Virus record (IMG/VR): IMGVR_UViG_3300042541_000564
Coordinates: 1-41,586 of that record
Strand: one strand, 5' to 3'
DNA: 41,586 nucleotides
DNA from: a virus
A model generated the notes under the pieces. That model did no database searches. It was not told the DNA's origin and worked only from the letters and a program-made list of their open reading frames with translations. A program made the position numbers and the translations under genes. Shown piece by piece: positions 8,308 through 15,636 of the stretch. Numbering within the stretch: position 1 is the stretch's first letter; each line of letters opens with the position of its first letter.

Positions 8308-9479
8308 TGGCAACCATCAGTAATACACCAAGACCAGGCTATGTCTGGGATGCAACCGACAATGTTTGGTATCCTATTGGAGTAGGTGGACACGGACACC
8401 CTGACTACATTACTCAGGCTACTGCTGTTAACCCTACTATCATTGATGCTAAGGGTGACATCATTACTGCAACGGCTGCTGACACACCAGCCCGCTTAGC
8501 AGTCGGCAACAACGGTGAAAGCCTCGTAGCAGATAGTTCCACTTCAACAGGCTTGCGCTGGCAAGGTGATTATGCCGCTGGAAAAAATAAAGTGATTAAC
8601 GGTGATTTTTATTGGAATCAAAGAAATTTCACAACTGGAACTGGCAGCGAATATGTTGCAGATAGAATGTTAACTGCTTTAAGTGGAGCAACTGGTACTA
8701 GTTCAAGAGAATCTTTTACAGTAGGACAAACGGCAGTTCCTGGAAATCCTGTTGCTTATGGAAAAATGGTTATAACAACGGGCAACGATTTCGCTCGTTT
8801 GATTCACAGAATTGAAGATGTCTCTACTTTTGCAGGACAAACAGCCACACTTTCTTTTTATGCTAAAGGTGTTAATCCAACAACTGCTGGAAAACTTAAT
8901 GTGAGACTACAGCAACAGTTTGGTACAGGAGGTTCAACCGCAGTTGCAACTGCTGAACAAGATTTAGTGCTTACAACGTCTTTCACAAAATATACTTATA
9001 CATTTTCCGTGCCATCAATATCAGGAACAACAGTCGGCGCAGGAAATTATTTATCGATAGATATTGGGCAATTATCCAACGCTTCAACACAAGGTTGGAC
9101 TTTAGAAGTTGCTCAAATACAATTAGAAGCAGGTTCAGTTGCAACCGCTTTCCAAACTGCAACGGGAACACTCCAAGGAGAATTAGCCGCTTGCCAGCGT
9201 TACTATCAAATTGCTGGAGACACTATCTATGAAATAATGGATGGTGGATATATGGTTAGCGGAAATGTTGCATACCCAAGTTGGATATTTGCAGTACCGA
9301 TGAGAACAACGCCAACTGGAACAGTTGTTGGTTCTTGGGCTGTAAGCGGTGTTGGGCAACCAACCTTACAAGCATCACAGCAACGAGGTTTTTCTTTAAG
9401 AGCAACATCAAATGCAACTGGCGCTTATTATTTCCATAGCAATACAACATATTATTTAACCTTTAGTGCGGAGTTGTAA
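8307..9479 (+). CDS. Modular fibre protein 3 with jelly-roll-like C-terminal domain
   Basis: The 390-residue product begins with PRPGYVWDATDNVWYPIG, a motif frequent at fibre N-termini. It then carries the shared GDIITATAADTPARL module (around residues 50-85) and then GKNKVINGDFYWNQRNF. The last is a typical entry into a carbohydrate-binding-module-like beta sandwich, with WTLEVAQIQLEAGSVATAFQ at its end. The C-terminal ~100 residues are separate. Together these indicate a receptor-binding fibre or tailspike-like protein. No catalytic hydrolase motif was recognised. Confidence 0.8.
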   Translation: MATISNTPRPGYVWDATDNVWYPIGVGGHGHPDYITQATAVNPTIIDAKGDIITATAADTPARLAVGNNGESLVADSSTSTGLRWQGDYAAGKNKVINGDFYWNQRNFTTGTGSEYVADRMLTALSGATGTSSRESFTVGQTAVPGNPVAYGKMVITTGNDFARLIHRIEDVSTFAGQTATLSFYAKGVNPTTAGKLNVRLQQQFGTGGSTAVATAEQDLVLTTSFTKYTYTFSVPSISGTTVGAGNYLSIDIGQLSNASTQGWTLEVAQIQLEAGSVATAFQTATGTLQGELAACQRYYQIAGDTIYEIMDGGYMVSGNVAYPSWIFAVPMRTTPTGTVVGSWAVSGVGQPTLQASQQRGFSLRATSNATGAYYFHSNTTYYLTFSAEL

Positions 9480-9480
9480 A

Positions 9481-9657
9481 ATGACAGTTACATATAATCA
9501 TATTCAAGCAGACCCAGAAACATTAACTTTTGAACATATCGAAAGATTTAATGAAGATGGGACTGTGTCTTGGATTCCTATTGAACCAGCCAACTCTGAC
9601 TATCAGGCATATCTAAACAAAGATAATCCTGTGGAACACTTCACACCAAGTGTGTAA
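9481..9657 (+). CDS. Small fibre-associated protein
   Basis: I choose ATG 9481, with GGAG upstream in the end of fibre 3, over the in-frame ATG at 9466. The 58-residue protein contains DGTVSWIPIEPANSDYQAYL, a sequence style common in small phage tail proteins and fibre-assembly chaperones. It is the third small gene that directly follows a fibre gene, but it lacks the GLT-DLKA-LG tail of the other two. Confidence 0.65.
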   Translation: MTVTYNHIQADPETLTFEHIERFNEDGTVSWIPIEPANSDYQAYLNKDNPVEHFTPSV

Positions 9658-9736
9658 GCAATGTGGTAGTTGCTCTCATCAACCTACCCGCACAATAGAT
9701 GATGCTATAGATGAAACAGATTTACTACCGTATTAA
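9650..9736 (+). CDS. Possible tiny Cys-rich peptide (28 aa, GTG start)
   Basis: A GTG at 9650, overlapping the end of the preceding gene, opens a 28-codon frame ending at 9736. The product has Cys-x2-Cys-x2-Cys (CKQCGSC) then HQPTRTIDDAIDETDLLPY. The Cys spacing and acidic tail resemble small zinc-ribbon tails, and the frame fills the otherwise empty gap. No ribosome binding site is evident, so translation may depend on coupling. It could be chance. Confidence 0.3.
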   Translation: MCKQCGSCSHQPTRTIDDAIDETDLLPY

Positions 9737-9745
9737 GGAGCAATA

Positions 9746-11701
9746 GTGGCAACGAGAGATATAACCGAAGGTAGAGGCTCTGCAACTGCCAGCATTGGTC
9801 GTGCTATTGCTGTTGACTTAGGTATTGTTTCATCTAGTTCTACTTGGCAGAACACTAATGAGTCATATGATGTGGCAGTAGGTGGACTTCCATTCTTCTA
9901 CGCTATCAGTGATGCTCGTCCATACATCCGCCAGACTGCACCGTTTCGTAAGGAACAGTCAGACATTGGCACAGAACCAGGTGAGCAGTCGCTCACTGGT
10001 TTCTGGCTAAGAAGCCAGTCTTCTTTCCACAATGGCACAGGCATTAAGTTCTATGACCCATCTGCAGGTGAGACAGTTAACTATCGTTTTGCTGACTCAG
10101 ACAATGTAGATGTGTGGACTAAGGGACAAGTAACTCTCCTCAAAGAGACAGCCAATATGACTGGTGTTACTACTGGTGTATACAAAGTGCTATCTATTGT
10201 TGATGGTTCTACTAATAAGATACTTGGTTGGACACCAGCAAATACAACTATTAATAATTACACTGCTAGTGGTACTGCAGTTACATATACACATGTAGTT
10301 ACTGCTGGACTAGATACGGCTACGCTTGCAATTGCAACTGATGGCGCACACTTGTTTATTGCTGACAATGACCATATTTATACAGGTGAGATTGATACAC
10401 CTACATCTGGATACACAGAGTATTACAATACTGGCAGTGAAAAAGTAGTATTGGCTTGGGTTAAACAACGTCTTGTTGGTTGCATCGGTGCATCTGTTTA
10501 TGAGTTAACTAATGTTAAGGGTTCTTCTCACGCCCTACCGACTGCTACATACACACATCCTAATGCTGACTGGACTTGGTCATCTATCTCTGAAGGTGGC
10601 TCTGCTATCTATGCCGCTGGTTACCTTGGCGGTAACTCTGCTATCTACAAGTTTGTTCTATCTACTGCTGGTGTTATGCCTACCCTGACATCAGGGATTG
10701 TAGCAGCGCAACTGCCAATTGGGGAGATAGTTTATAAGATTGAGTCATACCTTGGTTACTTGATGATTGGTACCAATAAAGGTATGCGTGTGGCTAGTAT
10801 CTCAGATACAACTGGTGACTTGTCCTACGGCCCTTTGATATTTGAAGACACTAATGGTGTCTATGACTTTGCATTCCGTGATAAATATGTTTGGGCAACT
10901 GGTACAATTGGGACATCTCCTGGACTCTATCGCATTGACTTAGGCACAGAGATTGAATCTCTACGCTTTGCCTATGCTAAGGATACCTACCTTAGTACTG
11001 CTACTGGATACGCAACTAGCGTAGATTTTATAGGTAACACCAACCAACTAGCCTTTACTACATCAGGCAGCAACGGCATAGCTGTTCAGTCAACAACAGT
11101 TTTAGCAACATCTGGTTCTATAACTACAGGTAAAATTAGATTCTCTACCCTAGAGCCTAAAAACTACAAGCGTCTTATTGGACGTGGCACATTTACATCT
11201 GGTGGATTTACATTATCATCTCTTGCTACAGAGGCAAGTGGTAATGAAACACAGTATGACCACATCACATACAACTCAGGTGTAGATGCAGTAGAAGTAA
11301 CTACATCTCAGCCTGAGACAGCACAAGAGTTCCTTGCATATAAGTTTACACTTGACCGTGATACAACAGATACAACCACTGGTCCTACATTCAAGGGGTA
11401 CCAAGCCAAAGCAACCATTGCTTCTCCACGCAATAGAGTAATTCGTTTTCCTGTCTACTGTTTTGATATTGAAACAGATAGGTTTAATACTGTAGTTGGG
11501 TTTGAAGGTAGAGCCTTTGAGCGTATCCAATTGCTAGAAGAGATTGAAAAGACAGGCGATGTTCTGACTTGGCAAGACTTGACAACAGGAGAATCACGAC
11601 AGGCAGTAATCGAACAAGTTACATTCACCCGTATGACACCGCCCGATAAACGCTTTGATGGTTTTGGTGGCATCATAGAGATAACCGTAAGGACAGTATA
11701 A
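9746..11701 (+). CDS. Large beta-rich tail protein (possible nozzle/stopper)
   Basis: This 651-residue protein starts at GTG 9746 with AAGGAG seven bases upstream. It is dominated by beta strands, with repeated Gly-Thr and aromatic turns in the middle that could be propeller-like blades. The N-terminus contains LPFFYAISDARPYIRQTAPF; the C-terminus contains a compact segment ending DGFGGIIEITVRTV, typical of phage tail/baseplate proteins. With no tube or tape-measure gene present, a tail nozzle or hub of a short-tailed particle is plausible. Family not firmly recognised. Confidence 0.6.
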   Translation: MATRDITEGRGSATASIGRAIAVDLGIVSSSSTWQNTNESYDVAVGGLPFFYAISDARPYIRQTAPFRKEQSDIGTEPGEQSLTGFWLRSQSSFHNGTGIKFYDPSAGETVNYRFADSDNVDVWTKGQVTLLKETANMTGVTTGVYKVLSIVDGSTNKILGWTPANTTINNYTASGTAVTYTHVVTAGLDTATLAIATDGAHLFIADNDHIYTGEIDTPTSGYTEYYNTGSEKVVLAWVKQRLVGCIGASVYELTNVKGSSHALPTATYTHPNADWTWSSISEGGSAIYAAGYLGGNSAIYKFVLSTAGVMPTLTSGIVAAQLPIGEIVYKIESYLGYLMIGTNKGMRVASISDTTGDLSYGPLIFEDTNGVYDFAFRDKYVWATGTIGTSPGLYRIDLGTEIESLRFAYAKDTYLSTATGYATSVDFIGNTNQLAFTTSGSNGIAVQSTTVLATSGSITTGKIRFSTLEPKNYKRLIGRGTFTSGGFTLSSLATEASGNETQYDHITYNSGVDAVEVTTSQPETAQEFLAYKFTLDRDTTDTTTGPTFKGYQAKATIASPRNRVIRFPVYCFDIETDRFNTVVGFEGRAFERIQLLEEIEKTGDVLTWQDLTTGESRQAVIEQVTFTRMTPPDKRFDGFGGIIEITVRTV

Positions 11702-11895
11702 TGCAATTCAAGGACTATCTAACCGTGGCAGTAGCCGTCATAGCAATCTTCTCAGCATTTGCTGGTGGCATTAGGTGGATGGTCAAGCATTATCTCAATG
11801 AACTCAAACCCAATGGTGGCAGTTCAATGAAGGATTCTATGGCTCGTATGGAAAAACGTATTGATGATTTGTACAAATTGGTAGCGGAGAGATAA
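11701..11895 (+). CDS. Small membrane protein, possible holin/antiholin partner
   Basis: The 64-residue protein overlaps the preceding stop by one base (TAATG). It has one N-terminal membrane-spanning segment (about residues 7-26, AVAVIAIFSAFAGGIRWMV). A hydrophilic, probably coiled-coil C-terminal part follows (MEKRIDDLYKLVAE). Immediately upstream of the endolysin gene, it is likely part of the lysis cassette or a membrane anchor. Topology predicts one helix with the charged tail in the cytoplasm or periplasmic space; the class is uncertain. Confidence 0.7.
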   Translation: MQFKDYLTVAVAVIAIFSAFAGGIRWMVKHYLNELKPNGGSSMKDSMARMEKRIDDLYKLVAER

Positions 11896-12384
11896 ATGAA
11901 AGCAACACCTGCGGCTATAGCAGTACTACGCCAGGCAACAGCCCTGCGCCCTAAGCGCAAGAAGGCCAGTGATGGCTTACTCCCTTCTGCTGCGCATATG
12001 AAACAGAGTCCTACATCTGACCACAACACAGGGTATGCAGTTGATTTAACTCACGACCCTGAAAGTGGGGTTGACTGTAGTGACATATTTGAAAAACTTA
12101 AAGAAGACAAAAGAGTCAGCTACCTTATTTTCAATAAAAAGATTTGGTCGAAGGACAAGGCTCGTCTTGGAAATCGCCCTTATACTGGTAGCAACGCGCA
12201 CACAAAGCACCTTCACATTTCTATTAACAATGGTTATGGTAACGATACTAGTCCTTGGTTCTGGTGGATGAATGCACCTAAAACTATCAATCAGGTGCTT
12301 GCAACCCTGACTACCCTGCCTGCAAAGAAGGCATATAAAACCGAAGTTTGCACCTGCTGTAAGTTACACGGGGCAAAGTCCTAA
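11896..12384 (+). CDS. Endolysin, M15-type peptidase
   Basis: The 162-residue protein shows the zinc-site pattern of M15 (VanY/L-alanyl-D-glutamate-type) peptidases. Ser41-Asp42-His43 is followed by GYAVD with Asp50, and a late HxH (His105, His107) lies in THKHLHIS-like context. It would cleave peptide stems or cross-bridges of host peptidoglycan at lysis. No signal peptide is visible, so release would need the holin. A Cys-Cys pair near the C-terminus (CTCC) is an unusual addition. The gene starts directly after the upstream small membrane gene. Confidence 0.85.
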   Translation: MKATPAAIAVLRQATALRPKRKKASDGLLPSAAHMKQSPTSDHNTGYAVDLTHDPESGVDCSDIFEKLKEDKRVSYLIFNKKIWSKDKARLGNRPYTGSNAHTKHLHISINNGYGNDTSPWFWWMNAPKTINQVLATLTTLPAKKAYKTEVCTCCKLHGAKS

Positions 12385-12401
12385 TCCTATAGGAGGATAT
12401 A

Positions 12402-12587
12402 ATGGAGCAATTCAAACAACTAGCACTATCTTGGTTCCGTGCTGCCGCTGCTGCGGTGGTGGCTATCTACATGACTGGCGAGACTAATCCGAAGACTCTT
12501 GCTGCTGCAGCCCTTGCTGGTGTGGCTGGTCCAGTCCTTAAATGGCTTGACCCATCCGCTACCGACTTTGGTCGCGGTTCAAAGTAA
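12402..12587 (+). CDS. Holin
   Basis: The 61-residue protein has an N-terminal amphipathic helix and two hydrophobic Ala/Val/Leu-rich segments (about residues 13-27 and 32-46). It ends with KWLDPSATDFGRGSK, typical of small actinophage holins. It would form membrane lesions that release the endolysin. A strong AGGAGG site precedes the ATG. It is the last gene of the late operon before the terminator. Confidence 0.85.
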   Translation: MEQFKQLALSWFRAAAAAVVAIYMTGETNPKTLAAAALAGVAGPVLKWLDPSATDFGRGSK

Positions 12588-12598
12588 CACCCTTTTAA

Positions 12599-12614
12599 GG
12601 GGCCTAGAAGCCCC
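12599..12614 (+). other. Small GC hairpin after the holin gene
   Basis: GGGGC and GCCCC face each other across a six-base loop just after the holin stop. There is no U-run, so it is not a complete terminator itself. It probably supports the terminator that follows or stabilises the late mRNA 3' end. Confidence 0.5.
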
Positions 12615-12625
12615 GTAGAGACTAG

Positions 12626-12669
12626 AAACCCCCTTGACATAGTAGAGATACTAGGTTAGGGGGGTTTTT
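12626..12669. terminator. Bidirectional intrinsic terminator
   Basis: AAACCCCC (12626-12633) pairs with GGGGGGTTTTT (12659-12669), with a second inner stem TAGTA/TACTA around a GAGA loop. On the + strand it is followed by T5 and ends the late/lysis operon. Read on the minus strand the left arm supplies a shorter U-run, so it can also end the reverse FmdB-like gene whose stop is at 12674. Confidence 0.85.
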
Positions 12670-12673
12670 CTTG

Positions 12674-12835
12674 TTATCCTCCAGTTGAATAGAACCCAGA
12701 ACCCTTGAACTTAATGGCTGGGGCATCCCAGACCCTGTTCATTATCTCTCCGCACTGTGGGCAGGGCGGTAAGACCCTATCGGCTTGCTCGATAATGATA
12801 TTACAGGTCAGGCATCTAAAGTCGTAGTTCGGCAT
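12674..12835 (-). CDS. FmdB-type zinc ribbon protein (53 aa)
   Basis: The reverse strand encodes 53 residues beginning MPNYDFRCLTC, with two Cys pairs (8/11 and 25/28, CPQCG) and the ending KFKGSGFYSTGG. This is the classic pattern of FmdB/regulatory-protein zinc ribbons. It is probably a nucleic-acid- or protein-binding regulator. No ribosome binding site precedes it. Instead an extended -10 (TGCTACACT) sits six bases before the ATG, suggesting a leaderless mRNA. It is the only reverse gene in this part and is isolated between two terminating/divergent signals. Confidence 0.8.
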   Translation of the reverse strand: MPNYDFRCLTCNIIIEQADRVLPPCPQCGEIMNRVWDAPAIKFKGSGFYSTGG

Positions 12836-12841
12836 GCACCA

Positions 12842-12850
12842 AGTGTAGCA
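12842..12850 (-). promoter_or_regulatory. Extended -10 promoter of the FmdB-like gene
   Basis: On the minus strand the box reads TGC-TACACT (TGn followed by TAnnnT), followed by six bases and then the ATG at 12835. Transcription would start at the A of the ATG. The same TGTGCTACACT string lies at the same distance from the nuclease gene at 13195. Confidence 0.6.
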
Positions 12851-12859
12851 CATGTGCTA
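12846..12859. promoter_or_regulatory. 14-bp perfect palindrome overlapping the promoter
   Basis: TAGCACATGTGCTA is its own reverse complement and overlaps the -10 region of the reverse promoter. It is a good candidate operator for a dimeric repressor, possibly autoregulation by a phage regulator. No matching second copy was found in the window. Confidence 0.5.
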
Positions 12860-12967
12860 TGGTTCGTGGGCGGGAAACCGTGGGGCGGAAACTTCAAATG
12901 ACGGTGACGACATATGTCTGATTCCACTCCCCTGGCCACCATGGTTTTCTATGGGGGGTAGGGGGGC

Positions 12968-13004
12968 GTTTCTTAAAATCTGGCTCAGACAGCATTTAAG
13001 AAAC
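12968..13004. promoter_or_regulatory. Inverted repeat upstream of the early operon
   Basis: GTTTCTTAAA (12968-12977) and TTTAAGAAAC (12995-13004) are perfect 10-base inverted arms separated by 17 bases. The right arm falls where the -35/spacer of the promoter at 13010-13018 would lie, so it is a likely operator, or an RNA hairpin if transcribed. Two runs of six G lie just before it (12953-12966). Confidence 0.5.
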
Positions 13005-13009
13005 CCGTA

Positions 13010-13018
13010 TGGTAGGGT
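13010..13018 (+). promoter_or_regulatory. Extended -10 promoter of the early operon
   Basis: TGG-TAGGGT matches the TGn-TAnnnT pattern and is followed by exactly six bases (TCTTCT) and then ATG 13025. The geometry is identical to the two neighbouring promoters and implies a leaderless transcript. No ribosome binding site is present. Confidence 0.55.
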
Positions 13019-13024
13019 TCTTCT

Positions 13025-13192
13025 ATGACAAAGAAAATAGATGAAACAGAGCATTATGATATCCTTGATGAGTCTTGGGTCTGTTGCGATGAGCACCAGT
13101 TCCGATACCAATGCAAATTATGTTATGAAATAATGGGTTGCCAGTTTTGTTCCTTTGACCCATACGATGCTTGTGATTGTGCTACACTATGA
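13025..13192 (+). CDS. Cys-rich early protein (55 aa)
   Basis: An ATG at 13025 opens a 55-codon frame ending TGA at 13190-13192, four bases overlapping an ATG of the nuclease gene. The acidic N-terminal third is followed by eight cysteines (20, 21, 30, 33, 39, 42, 50, 52), including two CxxC pairs (CKLC, CQFC). This suggests two small zinc sites. It is the first gene of the early operon and probably a regulatory or adaptor peptide. No family recognised. Confidence 0.65.
   Translation: MTKKIDETEHYDILDESWVCCDEHQFRYQCKLCYEIMGCQFCSFDPYDACDCATL
13180..13188 (+). promoter_or_regulatory. Extended -10 promoter of the nuclease gene
   Basis: TGC-TACACT is followed by six bases and ATG 13195. The 11-base string TGTGCTACACT is identical to that of the reverse FmdB-like promoter. 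It lies inside the end of the preceding small gene. Confidence 0.55.
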
Positions 13193-13194
13193 CC

Positions 13195-13935
13195 ATGAGC
13201 GAATTACCTAAGCATATATCCTATTCCAGCCTTAGTACGTGGCAGGAGTGCGGTTGGAAGTATTACCTAACCAAGGTAGAGGGTGCACAAGAAGCCCATG
13301 CAGTTTGGTTTACTGGCGGCACTGCCGTCCACAAGGCTACTGAGGTCTATGACCTAGAAGGTGGCGACGCCGAAACTATCTGGAATAAAGTCTGGTATGA
13401 CCAGGTTGCAGAAGATGAAGGCCTCTATGGTGATATGAATACTTGGCAGTTTGCCAAGCGAGAAGACATGTCATGGTGGTATGGTGAGGGCTTGTGGATG
13501 CTCGATAAATGGATTACATTCCGCAAAAGCTGGAACGTATATGAAGATTTTGTTGAAAAACAATACGAGATTGATATAGATGATGCTACGGTTAAAATGG
13601 CTATTGACCGTGTCATGGTTGACTTCGAGGGGAATCGGGTACTCCTCGATATCAAAACTGGTGCGTCATCTCAGAGGCATCCTTTGCAACTCGCGGTCTA
13701 TGCGTGGGCGCTTGAGAAACAAGGGATTACTGTCGACAAGGCAGGTTTCTGGGATGCACGCACTGGTAACATTTCGTTATGGAACTTACAGAACCTACAT
13801 GCAGAACGCATTGAGGACATGCTCAACACCTTTGACAGGGCACGCAAAGATACTGTCTTCTTGCCTAACCTGTCTAACTGTGGTCGTTGTGGTGTAATGT
13901 CTGCCTGCAAGTATGTTAATTCACGCGTACAATAG
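13195..13935 (+). CDS. PD-(D/E)XK nuclease, RecB/Cas4-like
   Basis: The 246-residue protein opens with HISYSSLSTWQECGWKYYL, the RecB-type N-terminal motif with a Cys. The core has DRVMVDFEGNRVLLDIKTG (Asp...Asp-x-Lys), then HPLQLAVYAWAL with the conserved Gln. The end has CGRCGVMSAC, so four cysteines could hold an Fe-S cluster as in Cas4/AddB. It likely acts as an exonuclease in recombination or host-DNA degradation. ATG 13195 fits a leaderless start; ATG 13189 overlaps the previous stop (ATGA) and would suit coupled translation. Confidence 0.88.
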   Translation: MSELPKHISYSSLSTWQECGWKYYLTKVEGAQEAHAVWFTGGTAVHKATEVYDLEGGDAETIWNKVWYDQVAEDEGLYGDMNTWQFAKREDMSWWYGEGLWMLDKWITFRKSWNVYEDFVEKQYEIDIDDATVKMAIDRVMVDFEGNRVLLDIKTGASSQRHPLQLAVYAWALEKQGITVDKAGFWDARTGNISLWNLQNLHAERIEDMLNTFDRARKDTVFLPNLSNCGRCGVMSACKYVNSRVQ

Positions 13936-13965
13936 AGTTCAACAACAACAGACAAGGAGCAAGAG

Positions 13966-14394
13966 ATGACTGGAAACTTCCAAGTCAGTAGCAAACTCAA
14001 CGATGGCAGAATCTTCGTTGTTTCCTCAGAGACCTACACGGGGTTCGCTGAGGCATTAGAGCAAGTGGTAGGGGTCGAAGAGTCACAAGATGTACTCAAG
14101 ACTATGGCTACTTCCCTACTAGGTGCACCACAAAGTGCAGTTCAAGCAGTATCAAACATACGTCAGGTATATCCTGGTGCAGAGGTAGACCATACTGCTC
14201 ATCCAACACAAACTGCTACTAATACAATGGGTCCACTAGGTAAAACCTGTAAGCATGGGCCGATGACACCACGTACAGGTAGCGGTGCTAAGGGTCCTTG
14301 GAAGGCATACATGTGTCCTTCTCCAAAGGGAACTCCTGACCAGTGTGAACCTGAATGGCTACGCCGTGGCGAGCCAGCATGGAATAGTTTCTAA
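13966..14394 (+). CDS. Replication-region protein with C-terminal zinc motif
   Basis: The 142-residue product begins after AAGGAGC. The N-terminal half is mixed alpha/beta, with a Thr/Pro-rich linker. The end carries CKHGPMTPR, then GPWKAYMCPSPKGTPDQCEP, a Cys-x-His plus two-Cys arrangement that occurs at the C-terminus of small actinophage replication/recombination proteins. I suspect a DNA-binding, SSB-like accessory factor. It lies between the exonuclease and the RecA-like ATPase. The function is not established. Confidence 0.7.
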   Translation: MTGNFQVSSKLNDGRIFVVSSETYTGFAEALEQVVGVEESQDVLKTMATSLLGAPQSAVQAVSNIRQVYPGAEVDHTAHPTQTATNTMGPLGKTCKHGPMTPRTGSGAKGPWKAYMCPSPKGTPDQCEPEWLRRGEPAWNSF

Positions 14395-14397
14395 GAC

Positions 14398-15186
14398 ATG
14401 AGAACACTTGCCCGCGCAGTAGGTAGTAAGGACATCGGTGGGGAACCCCTGCCAACTGTCTTTAAGACCTTTGAAGTGAACAAAGTTGTTATCCGCAGAG
14501 CGGAAGTATCTATGATTGCTGGTACTCCTGGTGCGGGCAAGTCAACTCTTGCCTTATCAATTGCGTTGCGTTCTAAGGTGCCGACACTCTATGTCAGCGC
14601 TGATACCAATGCACACACTATGGCTATGCGTCTACTATCAATGATTACTGGCAAGCCACAGTCAGAGGCAGAGATGCTTCTTGAGACTGAGGTTGCAACA
14701 TCTCGTCAAGTAATCAATGAACACTCAGGGCATATCTTTTGGTCTTTTGAATCATCTCCTACGTTGGTGGATTTAGACCAAGAGGTACTTGCCTTTGAGG
14801 AATTATGGGGCTGTTCTCCTACACTTATTGTTGTCGATAACCTCATGGATATTGCCAATGATGGTGGAGAAGAGTTTGCTAACATGCGCTCAACACTTAA
14901 AGAACTTAAGTATCTAGCACGTGATACTAACTCAGCAGTACTAGTACTACACCATACCAAAGAATCATATACCGGCAATCCATGTCAACCACGCTCTGCG
15001 TTGCAGGGAATGGTTGCACAGTTGCCAGCCTTGATTTGCACTATTGGTACTAATGCACCGGGCTACATAGCAATAGCCCCTGTTAAGAACCGTTATGGTA
15101 AAGCTGACCCATCAGGGGATACGGCTTACTGGTTACAGTTTAATCCTGAAATAATGGACGTCTCAGATATACCTGAAAGGGCATAA
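14398..15186 (+). CDS. RecA/DnaB-like ATPase (AAA_25 type)
   Basis: The 262-residue protein has a Walker A motif (GTPGAGKST, about residues 42-50) and a Walker B strand with LIVVDNLMD near 140-148. VLVLHHTKE follows about 30 residues later, as in RepA/RadA-like helicases. It lacks the N-terminal DnaB domain, so it is the short, RepA-type hexameric ATPase. It may act as replicative helicase or recombinase with the split primase downstream. It begins three bases after the previous stop. Confidence 0.85.
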   Translation: MRTLARAVGSKDIGGEPLPTVFKTFEVNKVVIRRAEVSMIAGTPGAGKSTLALSIALRSKVPTLYVSADTNAHTMAMRLLSMITGKPQSEAEMLLETEVATSRQVINEHSGHIFWSFESSPTLVDLDQEVLAFEELWGCSPTLIVVDNLMDIANDGGEEFANMRSTLKELKYLARDTNSAVLVLHHTKESYTGNPCQPRSALQGMVAQLPALICTIGTNAPGYIAIAPVKNRYGKADPSGDTAYWLQFNPEIMDVSDIPERA

Positions 15187-15187
15187 G

Positions 15188-15268
15188 ATGACTACATCAC
15201 CATGGATACAACCTGACTCACCTGATTGGGATACCTTCCCATATGAGGATGATGAAGATGATGACTAA
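15188..15268 (+). CDS. Tiny acidic peptide (26 aa)
   Basis: The ATG follows the helicase stop by one base and has AAAGG at a good distance. Twenty-six codons end in an Asp/Glu run (EDDEDDD), with an aromatic Trp/Pro start. It overlaps the next gene. Such acidic tails occur in phage regulatory peptides and DNA mimics, but the length allows only a guess. Confidence 0.5.
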   Translation: MTTSPWIQPDSPDWDTFPYEDDEDDD

Positions 15269-15464
15269 ACACATAACAGAACTTAAACCTGATTATACAA
15301 GGGCGATGGATATCCGTGGTGAACCAACCAGGGTGTGCGTCTGTGGATGTTTTATTTGGAACCTTAAGGTATCATTTGATGAAGATAATACCATTGGCTC
15401 ATATTTTCTAGATATGGAGTGTGCTGACTGTGGAACACAGGCAACCGCCCCTACTGAGGAGTAA
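15261..15464 (+). CDS. Small zinc-ribbon protein (67 aa)
   Basis: Several ATGs crowd the start (15243, 15249, 15252, 15258, 15261). I place it at 15261 behind GAGG, but 15258 is equally possible. The product has CVCGC around residue 28 and CADCGTQATAP near the end, giving a two-knuckle zinc ribbon around a strand-rich centre with WNLKVSFDEDN. This form (RGEPTRVCVCG) is common in small aquatic actinophage genomes. Function unknown. Confidence 0.7.
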   Translation: MTKHITELKPDYTRAMDIRGEPTRVCVCGCFIWNLKVSFDEDNTIGSYFLDMECADCGTQATAPTEE

Positions 15465-15466
15465 TA

Positions 15467-15636
15467 ATGAAACTAAATACATATGTTTGGATAATGGCAC
15501 TTGTGGTCTTTGTGGGAACTTTGCCACACGCTGTGGGTGCGATGTTTTTGAGAGCACAGATTTCTATTACAGAGATGGAACCATGCAAATTACCAATAGT
15601 AATGACCAGCATCTCTCAAATGAAAAAAATGGCTAA
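15467..15636 (+). CDS. Overlapping zinc-finger reading frame, start unresolved
   Basis: In the frame ending at TAA 15634-15636 the translation from about 15475 reads KYICLDNGTCGLCGNFATRC and continues with Gly-Cys. That gives five cysteines with ribbon-like spacing, more convincing than the parallel frame over the same bases. There is no in-frame ATG near 15467; the only upstream start is GTG 15421. One extra A in the AAA at 15470 would join it to the well-placed ATG 15467. It may be a frameshifted gene, a sequencing variant or an overlapping gene. Confidence 0.4.

Noticed and set aside
4304-9479. Diversity-generating retroelement for the fibre tips
   Set aside because: There is no reverse transcriptase gene and no template/variable repeat pair. 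The pattern fits module exchange.
12602-13192. Possible tRNA or attachment site near the early region
   Set aside because: I found no cloverleaf or CCA-like end, and there is no integrase gene to use an attachment site.
13177-13194. TTG start of the nuclease at 13177
   Set aside because: It falls inside the promoter-like box and the preceding small gene. ATG 13195 or 13189 fits better.
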